This document shows, piece after piece, positions 40,641 to 50,356 of a stretch of 64,000 bases of DNA. The translations under genes were made by a program, and so were the position numbers. Every line of letters begins with the position of its first letter. Position 1 is the first letter of the stretch. The notes under the pieces were generated by a model. It was not told where the DNA came from. It made no database searches and saw only the letters and a list, made by a program, of their open reading frames with translations. Source of the stretch: Macrocystis pyrifera (lineage: Eukaryota; Sar; Phaeophyceae; Laminariales; Laminariaceae); NCBI GenBank assembly GCA_031763025.1, contig JASSKH010000015.1, positions 13,296,274 to 13,360,273 on the forward strand, in the 5' to 3' direction.

Positions 40641-40846
40641 TCCTAGGATAGCTATCGTTTTCTCGCTGCTATCAAGGGTATCAATTTCCGCGAAGGAATT
40701 CCACAGAGGCCCTGTTGCTTAGCCTGAAGGTTCGACCATATTTCTCCAATTTGTTTCGTCGAGGGATTTCACGGAGGCATTATTCTCATTATAAAACCCT
40801 CTAAAACCCCCGAGGGGCCGATTCGACGAGATACACACATTCTCGC

Positions 40847-41029
40847 TCACATTTTCGCCAAGTCTTTCCAAAGCGCAGTAACTCCTGACCCAGAGCTGCC
40901 GCACACAGCGGAGAACGTAACCGCCGCGCTCTTGTCTTGGCCAATCAGATCCGACAGGTCTCGCTGCAAGAGAAGCACGCACGCCGACAGCAGCTCCGGC
41001 GTGAGCAGGTCCGACTTCGTCAGCACGAT
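40847..41029 (-). CDS. engB: EngB terminal exon: G4 and G5
   Basis: Minus acceptor GAAATCAG, phase 0, 60 codons and TGA. It reads IVLTKSDLLTPELL, later DKSAAVTFSAVCGSSGSG and VTALWKDLAKM. TKSD is the guanine-specificity motif and FSAVCGSSGSGV the G5 loop plus the Gly-rich turn typical of EngB. The stop is embedded in AAAATGTGAGCGAG, which also holds a good GTGAGC donor, so a further C-terminal exon cannot be excluded. Confidence 0.9.
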   Translation of the reverse strand: MVLTKSDLLTPELLSACVLLLQRDLSDLIGQDKSAAVTFSAVCGSSGSGVTALWKDLAKM

Positions 41030-44000
41030 CTGATTTCATTAATGGTACGCAGGGGGGGGGGGGGGGTAGAGGGGAAGAACGTTGGGGGGGTGAAGGGTGG
41101 GGGAAAGGGCGGAGGGTTGGGGGGGGGGGGACAGGGCGGGGGAGGGGGACAACCGGCCAACATCACGGAAAGTTCGAGAGTTCAAGTAGCAGAAGAAAAA
41201 AAAAACGCCGCAGTGAGGGGTCCGACCTCACCATAAAGTTTCACGGCGGGCACCCCTGTTTTCATGGGGTGCTCATGCCATGCCTCTACAGTGCGGTAGG
41301 GGGGGAGGTACTCATGCCATGCCACTACAATGCGGTACGGGAGAGAGGCATGACACGGTAGGGGAGAGAATCATGCCTCTACAGTGGGATAGGTAGGGGG
41401 GGGGGGGGGGGGGGGGGGGGGGGTACTCGGGTCATGCATGGCCGTAGTCGTAGAACCATAGACCCTCGCATCCTTACAATGAAGGGGACGGAGCATGTCG
41501 AGTTTTCACCGACCAGGCAGACATTGCTTGCACCAAGCGAGAAGTGCCGCGAGGTGTTCGGCGAGGCGCATGAAGGGCGAGCCGCGTCCTACTCAGAACC
41601 GCTTGTGAGGCGGACTTCGGCACCTCGTGCGTACTTTCTCGCACACGGATGACACCGCCGAACTAGTTGATTTTCTTTCCGGCATGGCCACTTCCAGAGG
41701 CAGCAATGGGCATACTATGCAGTTGCCTCGTGAGTGCCCGATCATCCCCCTTGTACGGAATTAAGGTTCTCCACCCCGCACAAATATAATACCTGGTATT
41801 ACTTTTTCCATCCCATTTATTATCGTCGCCATTATTTTCTCTCTCCCTCCTGTTAATACTATTACGGGGTTCCATAGTTAATGGGACCAAATTTTGTTAG
41901 TAAAAATAGGTAAATATATAGGTTTTTATGTATTCCATAGGTCCTATTAACTATGGGACCCCCGTAATAATAGTAATCGCCGTAACTCAGATACGGGGTG
42001 ACACAGCAGAGATTTTCCTGCCCCCTCCCCACTATGGTTTGTGCCTTGGAAGGCGTTTTTTATCGCGAGGAGACTTCAGCAGCCATTTCTTGTCTCGTCG
42101 GCTCGCATCGAATTGCGCCTATATAAGAAAGCGATGGGCACACCGACATCGACTTCGATGTGGTATTACAAAACAAAAAAAACCGTATCGACACGATTCG
42201 GAGATTCGACACACAGAGTATGGACCCGTCAACAAGAAACACCTAATCTGGGCAAGCCTGAGATTCTTATTGGGGCGCCATCTTGAAACAGCCTTGAGCA
42301 TAGGCTATTATATATGATTTAGTGTAGAGTTCACCACTGAGCTGTTTTTCTTGACCCAATTTTCTTAGCGTTCTCCCAAAAGTGAGCATTATTATGTTCT
42401 TGTTGGGCACTTTCTTAATGGCGGGCCTATACTGTATACGACGAATAAATCATTCAGCATTACATCCGCATAAAAATATGGGGATGCTGTATATAGGGAG
42501 TGGAGGGCAAAGCGCGTTCGATACGATATAAGAAAAAGTCGATACGATACCCAACATTACCGCACTGCAAGCAACCGACCTGGTGTGGGACGTTCCGTTT
42601 GGCGAGTAACCGTACAAGGGATCGATCCTCCTCGCAGAAGCCTCGGGTGCAGTCCACCAGCACGCAGCACCTGTTGGTTGGGCGAAATAAAATTCCGAGA
42701 TCGTTACAGAACCGCTGCAAAACGGCCATATACTCACCGGACAGATCAGATAGGTCCTCATTTCAGGCAGGATCTAGATCTATCAACACAGACAGATCCC
42801 TGCTGGTTGGGCAGAGCTCTTCATTTCAGGCAGGATCTATATCTGTCAACACAGACAGATCCCTGCTGGTTGGGCAGAGCAAATTCTGATACCGTTACAT
42901 ACATTCTTCGGACAGACCTGGATCTAGATACCGCGAGGCATATAGATAGATCCCTGTTGGCTGGGGCGAAGCAAAGCCGGATCGGAAATAAGCAGGGCTC
43001 TCCACGGGTCATGACTCGACCCGCGGGTCGGATCATAAGTTGTTTTAAATATCACGGATCGGGTTGGGTCGGGTCGGGTCGGGTCAGGAAGTTATGAAAG
43101 TCTCCCGCGAGTCGGGTCGAGTCATCCTTACCCGGTCTGATCCGATCTGGCCCACGAGTCTAGACCTGACCCGTGTACAGCCCTGGAAATGAAGTACTTG
43201 GAATTCAGAGATGGGCGGTGCTTGCAGTCCTGAAAGGTGAAAAGTTATGCAGCAGTAGTGTCGGTCGCCGCTATAGTGCAGCTATGATACGGATACACAC
43301 CAGCCAACAATACCGTACCGGCACTATGTGTGGCGGCAACCGGCACTATTCACTCCGCACACTGCTACACTATTATGGAGGACCATAGTAAATAGGACCT
43401 ACGGTACACACAAAAACCTATATATTTACCTATTTTTACTAACAATATTTGGTCCTATTTACTATGGCTCCCCGTAATATTAATAGTTAATCCCATCTCT
43501 CTGGTGCCAAGCGATTTCATAGGCACTATAGGGGGCAACCGGCACTATTCAACCGGCACTATAGAGGGACCGACCACTGCTGTAATAAGAACCATATGTG
43601 GTGTGTAAACATACGGGGATACTACAGCGGCAGCCGGCACTAACTACTCCGCGCACTGCCACACTATTTATAGTTAATCCCATCTTTATGGTGACAAGCG
43701 ATTCCACGGGCACTCTGCGTCGCGGTTGTGTGACCACAGAGCTTGAAGTATCTCTCTAGCATGAGTGATCGGCAGGGACTCTGGGTGTAATGAATGCCGA
43801 CGGGCAGAAAGAACGGTGTTATCTGAAGAACGTACACAGGCACTATAGCGGGCAACCGGTACTACCCAACCGGCACTAAAGGGACCACTGCTGTCTGTAC
43901 ACCCATTGGACAGACAAGATATATCCCTATATATCATGTTCTACGTAGATCTGTCGATATAGATACGTCCCTGCTGATTGGGCGAAGCAAAGCCCGATAC

Positions 44001-45873
44001 CGTCAGCTAACAATCAACTCCTTCAAAAACCAAACCACCGCTCACGGGGAAAAAAAAAACTTGTTGAACCAGAAGTACAGGGTAGAACCAGAAGTACAGG
44101 GTATGCGGGGGGAAAAAAAAACGGTACCCCGCTTCCCTTGTGAGACCCAGACTGGGGGAAGGGGGAGAGGGTGTTCTAAAACCAAGTTAAAAAATAAGAA
44201 AAACAGTACCCTGGTACGTACAATTTTTGTTCGTTTTTTTTTTAATTCGTACAGAAATTTCATCCCACTGGTCTACTCTCCATTCTGACCTTTTGTGATA
44301 TGTATGGTATCACCGTTTTCTCCTTTTGGGGGTCGTCTATACACCCCTGACCTAGAGTTGGGATGAATTCTTGCGGCGTGGCGAAAGGCTACGCAAAATC
44401 GAGCAGATCATATCCCCCATCTCGGGAAGGCTACTGCTGTGGAACACTTCACCCATTTAGTACCGCAGTCCCGTTTAGGAGACAAGTTACTTGAAATTAG
44501 AGACAATAACATGCTAAAGGGACAGCAGTGCAGCACTGAAAGGGTTAAGACACCACGCTCCCTAGGACGAATTCCCACGCTGATTTTTTCGACACCCGGG
44601 AGAATGCAAGCACCGAGAGATGCGCCTGTCTAAGGCCACCCTTTTCGCCGTCCGCGTCCCCTTTGTTTTCTTAAAAAAATACAAAATCGGCACAGGAATT
44701 CAGTCCAGCCCTTAATGGCGTGTCACCTTGCGTGTTCTATACGGTATGTACGCACTCGGCGGTTGCGCTGAAGGAAGCAGCGGGGAACAGCTTTTGGGGC
44801 CCTCACCTGATGAGCTCTTCGCGGGTGGTGATGTATCCCTTGATCATCTTCAGCCAGCCCTTAATTGCATGTTTCGTGGCGACTGCGTGGCCGTAGCCCG
44901 GGAGATCAACCTGCTTAAGTCATACCGCGCAGAGAGCAACGCCACGCATGCGTGCACGTAGCGTATCCTGGAGTTAGGAATCGGCGTAACCGATGTGTAC
45001 GATTTCGACAGGAATATCGGTGTCATATATGCCGAATATTAAGAGTTCGATAAGATACCCAAAACTGTTCACAGCAGTAGCACCGGCGGCTTCTTTCTCA
45101 CTTTACGCACGAATACCGTACATCGAATGATACTATTCATGTTAATATCAATGTTTTGACACGATATCCAACACTACTACTCGCCAGAGTTCGCACCGGC
45201 GGTTTATATCCCACTTGACGAAACGATTACAAACCGATATATGATATATCGAATGCCGATATATATATACCAGGCACCAAATAATAATATTTCGATATGA
45301 TATCCAACACTACTGTACTCGCCACAGCTAGCACCGGCGGTTTTATTCCCCAAACGACGGCACTCATACCGATATGTATCATACGAACATACAACATGAC
45401 TCGTATCTCTCTAGGATCGAAGAATCGGCACGGACACTGGTTGTGCTGAATGTCGACGGGTAGAAAGAACGGTTTAATGCGAAGAATACGCACGTGGAAT
45501 ATAGTGGTTCGGTATATCATAATATTTTCGATAAGAGAACCAACACTTATCGCCAGAGTTACTGTAGCACCGGCGATTTTTTTCCCCACTTGACGACGCC
45601 AAGTATTGAAAAATACCGACGCGCCTGGAAAAACGTACATCGAATCATACTATCGATATCAACATGTCCATATATAACGCCCAATAAAACTGATTCGATA
45701 TCATATTCAACACAAAATACTCGCCAGAGTTAGCACCGGCGGTTTCTTCCCCACTTGATAAAAGCCCACAAGATCCGTCCAGCCGGCGCGATCAGATATA
45801 GAGGCGGGACCCCTCCGGGGGTGTATTCCAGACAGGGCGTTAACGAGAGTAGATTTACCGCAGTTTGTGTGGC
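40847..45873 (-). CDS. engB: EngB/YihA-type GTPase, four exons found, N terminus missing
   Basis: Exons on minus: 45873-45725, 44910-44807, 42670-42580, 41029-40847, with matching phases (1; 0; 2; 0). The joined peptide has all five G motifs: G1 HTNCGKST, G2 region GWTDLVGFY, G3 VDLPGYG, G4 VLTKSDLL, G5 TFSAVCGSSGSGV. It also has the family-specific W-x-x-x-I-x-x-Y-x-x-x-R after G3. EngB proteins bind GTP and assist large-subunit ribosome assembly in bacteria and organelles, so a plastid or mitochondrial role is likely here. The roughly 175 residues cover the GTPase core; the exon carrying the N terminus and any transit peptide was not fixed. Candidate upstream pieces on minus at about 46595-46726 and 47340-47510 do not join in phase. 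Introns are full of copies of the neighbouring exon ends. Confidence 0.9.
41398..41760 (-). repeat. C-tailed repeat, family X, minus strand
   Basis: On plus it starts with about 28 G then GTACTCGGGTCATGCATGGC, and extends to the TCACTCCGCAC-type region near 41760. Confidence 0.75.
41862..41967 (-). mobile_element. TTACGG MITE copy 12
   Basis: Complete inverse-orientation copy with TA on both sides, in an EngB intron. Confidence 0.85.
42580..42670 (-). CDS. engB: EngB exon between G3 and G4
   Basis: The minus acceptor CCAACAG is followed by one base that completes Arg with the AG of the preceding exon. Then 30 codons end CAG|GTCGGT in phase 0. It reads CCVLVDCTRGFCEEDRSLV and RLLAKRNVPHQ. 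In EngB the strand after G3 is L-x-D-x-R-x-G-x-x-x-x-D and leads into x-VLTK-x-D, exactly what follows in the last exon. Both junctions are fixed by phase and motif. Confidence 0.9.
43008..43186. repeat. GGGTCGGGTC dispersed repeat, copy 3
   Basis: CGACCCGCGGGTCGGATCAT, then GGGTTGGGTCGGGTCGGGTC, ending GTGTACAGCCCTGG. It splits the acceptor-copy array. Confidence 0.75.
43373..43477 (+). mobile_element. TTACGG MITE copy 13
   Basis: Complete copy (left end TTATGGAGGACC) in an EngB intron. It is surrounded by GCAACCGGCACTATT repeats at 43330-43660. Confidence 0.85.
44449..44548. mobile_element. GTCCCGTTTTGG palindromic MITE, copy e
   Basis: CCGCAGTCCCGTTTAGGAGA on the left, AAAGGGTTAA on the right. 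The inner right arm has decayed. Confidence 0.55.
44807..44910 (-). CDS. engB: EngB exon with G3 motif
   Basis: Minus acceptor TTAAGCAG, 34 codons plus two bases, donor TCAG|GTGAGG. It reads VDLPGYGHAVATKH, then KGWLKMIKGYITTREEL. DLPGYG is the EngB-specific form of the DxxG motif, and the W...I..Y...R pattern after it is diagnostic for the family. The preceding exon supplies PPVLTL so that the junction reads LTL-VDLPGYG. Confidence 0.95.
45070..45600 (-). pseudogene. Four partial copies of the EngB G1-exon 3' end inside its intron
   Basis: Plus-strand copies at 45070-45110, 45179-45222, 45317-45358 and 45549-45597 match the true exon end and donor at 45719-45760 (CGCCAGAGTTAGCACCGGCG followed by GTTTCTTCCCCACTTGA). 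Three of them keep the GCC(A)AGAG or GCGAG-type donor context on minus. Between copies run TCGATATGATATCCAACACT and ATCGAAT-ATAC boxes, giving irregular 109-232 bp units; one unit holds an inserted ACGGACACTGGTTGTG repeat. Confidence 0.85.
45725..45873 (-). CDS. engB: EngB exon with G1 and G2, GC donor
   Basis: The minus acceptor TTTGACAG is followed by two bases completing a codon and 49 codons ending at CTCTG|GCGAGT. It reads HTNCGKSTLVNALSG (P-loop), ASISDRAGWTDL (G2 Thr) and GFYQVGKKPPVLTL. Using the GC donor gives phase 0 and the seamless LTL-VDLPGYG join. The nearest GT (GTATTT, four bases further) would shift the frame into a stop. The alternative CAA|GTGGGG donor keeps frame but removes nine residues the family normally has. 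Confidence 0.9.
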
Positions 45874-46331
45874 CTGTCAAAAGCATACAAACAATAAGCG
45901 CGCGATAAAAAAACAAAAAAAAACGAGGCATATTCCTCAGGCAGATCGGAAAATAACAGAGCTGTGATTCGACACGACATAAGTCACCAACTACAATACG
46001 TCATTAGTCGGAGTAAGAGAAAGTCGTTCTCCGGAGGTGCTTACTATCCGATTTATTAGATTTTCATACTATTAATAGCACGAAGGGATGTTGAATGACC
46101 GGGATTATAAGATACGTTTGATATTCATACAAGAGTCTAAATGGTCATTATATTCCCGGTCAGAGTGGGTTCACTCTCTTTATGTTTTGGGCGGGGAGTT
46201 GATTTTGCTCGCTTCGCTCGCCTGACTTATGTCGGCAACAATTCGATTTGGTCATCAGCTCGCTTCGCCAGCCGACGTAACGACTTATAGTCGGTTCGTT
46301 GACTGCCGGCACCTACCGGTTACCGGTACTA

Positions 46332-46437
46332 TTACGGGGGGCTATAGTAAATAGGACCATATAGTGTGAGTAAAAATAAGGAAATATATAGGTTTTGTGT
46401 GTGTACCGTAGGTCCTGTCTACTATGGTTCCCCGTAA
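46332..46437 (-). mobile_element. TTACGG MITE copy 14
   Basis: Complete inverse-orientation copy, TA on both sides. Confidence 0.85.
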
Positions 46438-47060
46438 TAGTGCTTAGTCGTGAAATCCTGCCGACTCTCAGCTCTAGAAAATGACTTATTGACTGCTACA
46501 AGTATTAAATACACTATGAAATAAAGTACGTATCGATTTTGACGCAGAAGCGGCCCTTACATTTCCGCCCGGCGTGGGAACACGCGAGATATAATACACA
46601 CACCCTGCTTTGAATTGTCAAACTAGAGACGATTTGCTCCGACGCTACTATGTGGGGCCAGTCACACACAACGAAAGAGGGCAGCGTTGGGAAGATCTCC
46701 TCGAGATATTTCCGAGATATTTCCATCGACGCATCGCTCTGGCGTGTGCACCCTGCCCGTCGGAGAGAACAATCAGCTATGGTCTCTGTGACAGTATCAG
46801 TAGTCTCAGTGTCATTCGTCCGAGGACGGGTGCTGTCTTACCATCACACGTGTGACATACTCGTGGCAACAGCAGTTGAACACCAATACAACAATCAAGA
46901 GGCAGCAAATCGGCCGTAATTATTGAAGTACAGGTGTACATACGGTTGAAGGCATCATGAAAAAATATCTGCATTAGTCATGAAATGCTTGTTTACCACG
47001 AGGTTGTCTGTATTGTAACGGGGCGTTTGGTCATGCTCCAGCAGTAGTACTTAGTAGTAT

Positions 47061-47165
47061 TTGCGGGGGACCATAGTAAATAGGACCTACGGTACACACA
47101 AAAACCTATATATTTACCTATTTTTACTAACAATATTTGGTCCTATTTACTATGGTCCTCCGTAA
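47061..47165 (+). mobile_element. TTACGG MITE copy 15
   Basis: Complete copy with left end TTGCGGGGGACC. It lies 16 bp before the first EngB exon relic. Confidence 0.85.
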
Positions 47166-47181
47166 TAGTGAGTGTTCGAAT

Positions 47182-47340
47182 GTGGAGGTATTCCAGACAG
47201 GGTGTTGATTTAACTAGTGTAGATTTACCACAGTTTGTGTGGCCTGTCAGATAATATATACGAGTAGCACGCGAAAAACAACGCACAAGAATTCCGAGGT
47301 ACCTTTACCGCAGGTTTGTGTGACCTGTAAAAAATACAAG
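47182..47340 (-). pseudogene. Two partial copies of the EngB G1-exon 5' end with acceptor
   Basis: 47182-47283 matches 45822-45927 (ATTCCAGACAGGGTGTTGA, AGTGTAGATTTACCACAGTTTGTGTGGCC, then CTGTCA, the acceptor on minus). 47302-47340 holds a shorter copy (TTTACCGCAGGTTTGTGTGA, then CCTGTAAAAAA). Both would encode a broken P-loop start. They lie upstream of the true exon in gene direction, so this exon has relics on both sides. Confidence 0.85.
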
Positions 47341-48194
47341 TTACAGGTTCCCCTTGGAAGGCATTCGGACATTCGGACGTGGGAATTCCGAGAATGTTTT
47401 GTGCAGCCGGAAAAACGAACGATCCCACCAGCCGTTGAAATTTTGAGTCAAGTACAGTCCAAAGAACGACAAGCATACCGCAACGACCAGCGAAAGGAAA
47501 TTGGTGCACACAACACTTTTAAAGCGCGCGAAACAAGAAAAAAAAAAACTATATATATATATGCAGGGCTATTCCTTGGTATGTTCCGTTTCGAGCGGAC
47601 ATTCCGCCGCGCCCCCCTCATTTCATCCAATCACCTGCGAGGGCCACCTCCGGCAGGCGGTGCCTGAACGTAGGCCACCCCTTTGAGGCAGATCCCATCC
47701 AACGTGCAAAGCCTGAGGGGCGTGCATTGTCAGGGGCCAAGGAGATTACAATGAACAAGTCAGTGACCTACATCCTTCACCAGGAATTCCACATAGAACA
47801 TGCGCGGACGACTACTGCCGTAAAGCTTACAGACTTGAGTGACAACTGCTGTATCGTAGGTGTAACTCACAAACAGCGCAGTACGAATTGGAACATAGAG
47901 CAAGCACGCCCGACGAGCGCGTCGGACGTACCGCGCAGCTTGCAAAAATTGAGTTTCAACCGCTTTTAATCGGTCGCGCTCACAGCCCAACACGCTTGTA
48001 CCAACAGTTGAAATGGAAATAATTTCTGACACTACCATTTGAAATAACGGCACCTCCAACGTGGAAACTCTAATCCCATCCAACGTGGAAACCCTGAACA
48101 GCGTGAAAAGCGGGGTTTAGTGGCTACTACTACGGGGAACACAGAAATCAGAACCTAATGCGGTGCCTAAACATATAGCATTATCACACTAGGG

Positions 48195-48740
48195 TGATAG
48201 AATAACACACCCCCTCCGACCATTTTCAAAACTGGGTTTCTCGACAACGGGGAGGGCGTACTGAGTAGGCCGAGCCATGCGTCTGTGCAACCTTCTCGAG
48301 GAAGTCTTTGCAAAGCCACCATTTTCGTTGTGTTTGCCCCTCATGTTTTGGGAGGAAACCGGGCCTGAAATTCGTCACAGGGAGTGTGTTATCTTATCAC
48401 CCAGTGTGATACGGTAAACATATACCTGGTAGGGGAAAATACTTACTGTTTCGGTCCATAGTGGATTCCGATTACCATGTATTACTATAGTAAAAAGAGG
48501 TGCACTATTTTTTTTTCCGGAGGTCCCCGCTTAAGGAACTCTTACACCTCATCACCCAAAAGCTGACTTCAAGAAAGCCAACGAGCAATGGTTGATGAAT
48601 AATCCCATGGCCTACGCATAGAAAAGAGCAATTTCGCAAAAACAACAACGGAAATTTGGATGATTTTGAGTTAAGGAGCCCCGTCATCGAGATTTTTTTG
48701 TCAAGCCAAAATGTGCCACCTCTATCGCAGCACGCGTCTC
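48195..48740. repeat. Dispersed repeats, no gene
   Basis: 48195-48420 contains the TATCTTATCACCC repeat and a GCCATGCGTCTGTGCAAC / AAAGCCACCATTTTCG box also seen at 8740-8810 and 44610-44650. 48510-48740 is a copy of the CTTAAGGAGC repeat. A MITE end fragment lies at 48737-48770. Confidence 0.6.
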
Positions 48741-48841
48741 CCCGTAATATTCTTACGGGGGACCATAGTAATAAGTAGTAATCAGAACCAAAATATGGTG
48801 GGTAAACATAGGGGGGGGTCTGATTAGAATGCCCCCCCCCC

Positions 48842-49122
48842 CCGGGAAACGTAACGTATACATCAAAACCCAATCTGCACGATGTGTAGAAACATAGGGA
48901 GACACACGGTATTTTGGGTCTCATCGTGTGATCCTGATTACCGTGACCCCGGGCAATAGAACACCTGAACTCAACAGAAAACACCGGGGAAACGTATACA
49001 TCGAAACCCAATCTGTACGGTGTGTAGGAACATAGGAAAATGCACGGTATTTTGGGTCTTACCGCGTGGTCCTGATTACTGTGGCCTCGGGCAATAGAAA
49101 CCCCCTGAACTCAACAGAAAAC
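48842..49122. repeat. Tandem duplication of about 140 bp
   Basis: Two units starting GGGAAACGTAACGTATACAT and GGGGAAACGTATACATCGAA share CACGGTATTTTGGGTCT and CTGAACTCAACAGAAAACAC. The minus-strand frame across it is a product of the repeat. Confidence 0.85.
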
Positions 49123-49149
49123 ACAAATACGTGTTGAACTCCTTTCGGA

Positions 49150-49310
49150 CCCAGAGGTAGCGACCCGAACAATGGTTGGTTACTTTGCTTTGGTGTTCTC
49201 AACCATTTAAGCGGGAGCGTCCGGCAGTACGGTACGGGTAGGATCATGTTGCGCCCCGTGCCGTACGACCCTCTTGCTTTCAACCATTGTAACTCGGATA
49301 CCAACGACTG
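49150..49310. repeat. Partial copy of the 30490-30720 inverted-repeat element
   Basis: Shared boxes: GGTAGCGACCCGAACAATGG, TAGGATCATGTT and TTCAACCATTGTAACT. Confidence 0.6.
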
Positions 49311-49483
49311 CATCATCCCCCAACTACGCGGTGGCCGTTGCCGTAATCATCATTCGCTTTGTCCCGTCAATTATCCCTTCTGAAAAGTCTCGAGAGGGTC
49401 AATTACTACAGTAGTTAATACCACCACCACTACTACTACTATTACTACTACTACTACTACCACTACTACTGCTACTAATACTA

Positions 49484-49588
49484 TTACGGGGGTCCATAGT
49501 TATTAGGACCTATGGTATACATAAAAAACTATATATTAACCTATTTTTACTAACAAGATTTGGTCTTATTTACTATGGTCCCCCGTAA
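49484..49588 (+). mobile_element. TTACGG MITE copy 16, 15 bp from a splice donor
   Basis: Complete TA-flanked copy inside a CTA trinucleotide array. The minus-strand donor at 49603 lies 15 bp from its right end. Confidence 0.85.
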
Positions 49589-49603
49589 TACTACTACTAT
49601 TAC

Positions 49604-49706
49604 CTCCAGCTCCCATCCTAGAGTGAACCTGTTTCCCTTGCTCGTCATAGGCCAGGTTGAACCCGCCAGCCTGGCGGGGTCTCTTCCGCGTCCCCAAAGA
49701 CAACGT
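49604..49706 (-). CDS. Exon of unknown gene, second of two
   Basis: The minus acceptor AACTCCAG is preceded by C-rich sequence. 34 codons plus one base follow, then donor GGAG|GTAATA. The peptide TLSLGTRKRPRQAG continues GFNLAYDEQGKQVHS and RMGAG. It joins in phase 0 to the exon at 50289-50356. The mixed, non-repetitive composition between two low-complexity tracts supports coding. No family was recognised. Confidence 0.55.
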
Positions 49707-49734
49707 CTGGAGTTCGTAGTATAGTTTGGGGGGG

Positions 49735-50005
49735 CGCGGGGAGGGGGGGGGAATATAGGACGGGGGGAGAGAAGGGGGGGGGGGGGCGGGGGTGAACAGG
49801 GGGAGGGGGGAGGAGCGGGGGGAGAGGGCGGGGGGGTGAGAGAGCGAGGGGGGGGACGGGGGAGGAAGAGGGGAGGGGGGGGGGGGGGAGGGGGGGGTGC
49901 TCATTTGTTCCTTACCTTAGTCATTTGACCATTGACCACGCATGCCTTTCGAGATAGGGAGGCATAAAGGGCGCGCTAGAAGGGAGGGGGGGGGGGGGGG
50001 GGGGG
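49735..50005. repeat. G-rich tract with family Y copy
   Basis: GGGGGGAGG-type sequence to 49897, a minus-strand C-tailed Y fragment (GTGCTCATTTGTTCC) at 49897-49965, then a further run of about 20 G. Confidence 0.75.
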
Positions 50006-50288
50006 CTAAGCATGCCATGTAAAAAAACGTGGCGAGTTTAATTGTAAGCTCAGAGCAGTCTGACGTGGTTAGAGGTCTCTCTTAGTACTGGTAATAGTAC
50101 TCTGTCTTAGTACCAGTAATAGTACCGTTGTACGATCGTGCCTCCACACAACGGGAAAACAAATGTTAGGTTTTTTGAAACCGTCAGTTATTTCGCGAAA
50201 CTGTAGACAACGACACCCGGTCGAAAAGAAGAAAACAATACGTAACACGGGGTGAATTTGTGCCGGGTCAACATCTATATATGTATAC

Positions 50289-50356
50289 CTTGAATCTCTT
50301 GGCCATGGCACGATCGAAGTCCGCCCCGGCCAAGCGTTGCTGGTGCGCCTCTCGTT
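50289..50356 (-). CDS. Exon of unknown gene, first of two seen
   Basis: The minus acceptor CCTGTTTTCAG is followed by two bases and 22 codons, ending TTCAAG|GTATAC in phase 0. The peptide is REAHQQRLAGADFDRAMAKR plus FK. Of three open frames this one is the most protein-like, being helical and charged. It joins to 49706. Exons further upstream would lie above 50.4 kb but were not identified. Confidence 0.55.

Larger units (their letters stand above)
41030..42579 (-). other. engB: Last EngB intron
   Basis: It contains G-rich sequence (41050-41140), a minus-strand C-tailed repeat X with a run of about 28 G (41398-41425), MITE copy 12 and a SINE-body fragment (41985-42120). No exon was recognised. 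Confidence 0.6.
42736..44010. repeat. Copies of an EngB acceptor region in the upstream intron
   Basis: The sequence at the acceptor (plus strand CCTGTTGGTTGGGCGAAATA, 42670-42715) recurs as CCCTGCTGGTTGGGCAGAGC at about 42798 and 42860, CCCTGTTGGCTGGGGCGAAG at 42948 and CCCTGCTGATTGGGCGAAGC at 43967. Each is preceded by CAGACAGATC/AGATAGATC-type sequence. Confidence 0.75.

Noticed and set aside
46514..46726. Minus-strand frame (ISRKYLEEIFPTLPSF) as the EngB N-terminal exon
   Set aside because: Attractive position and helix, but its possible donor (AGCAGG|GTGTGT) is phase 0 while the G1 exon needs phase 1. Not included in the model.
47225..47509. Minus-strand frame as another EngB upstream exon
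   Set aside because: The frame runs through the exon relic at 47302-47340 and no reading gives a clear EngB N terminus. A phase-1 reading exists but is not convincing.
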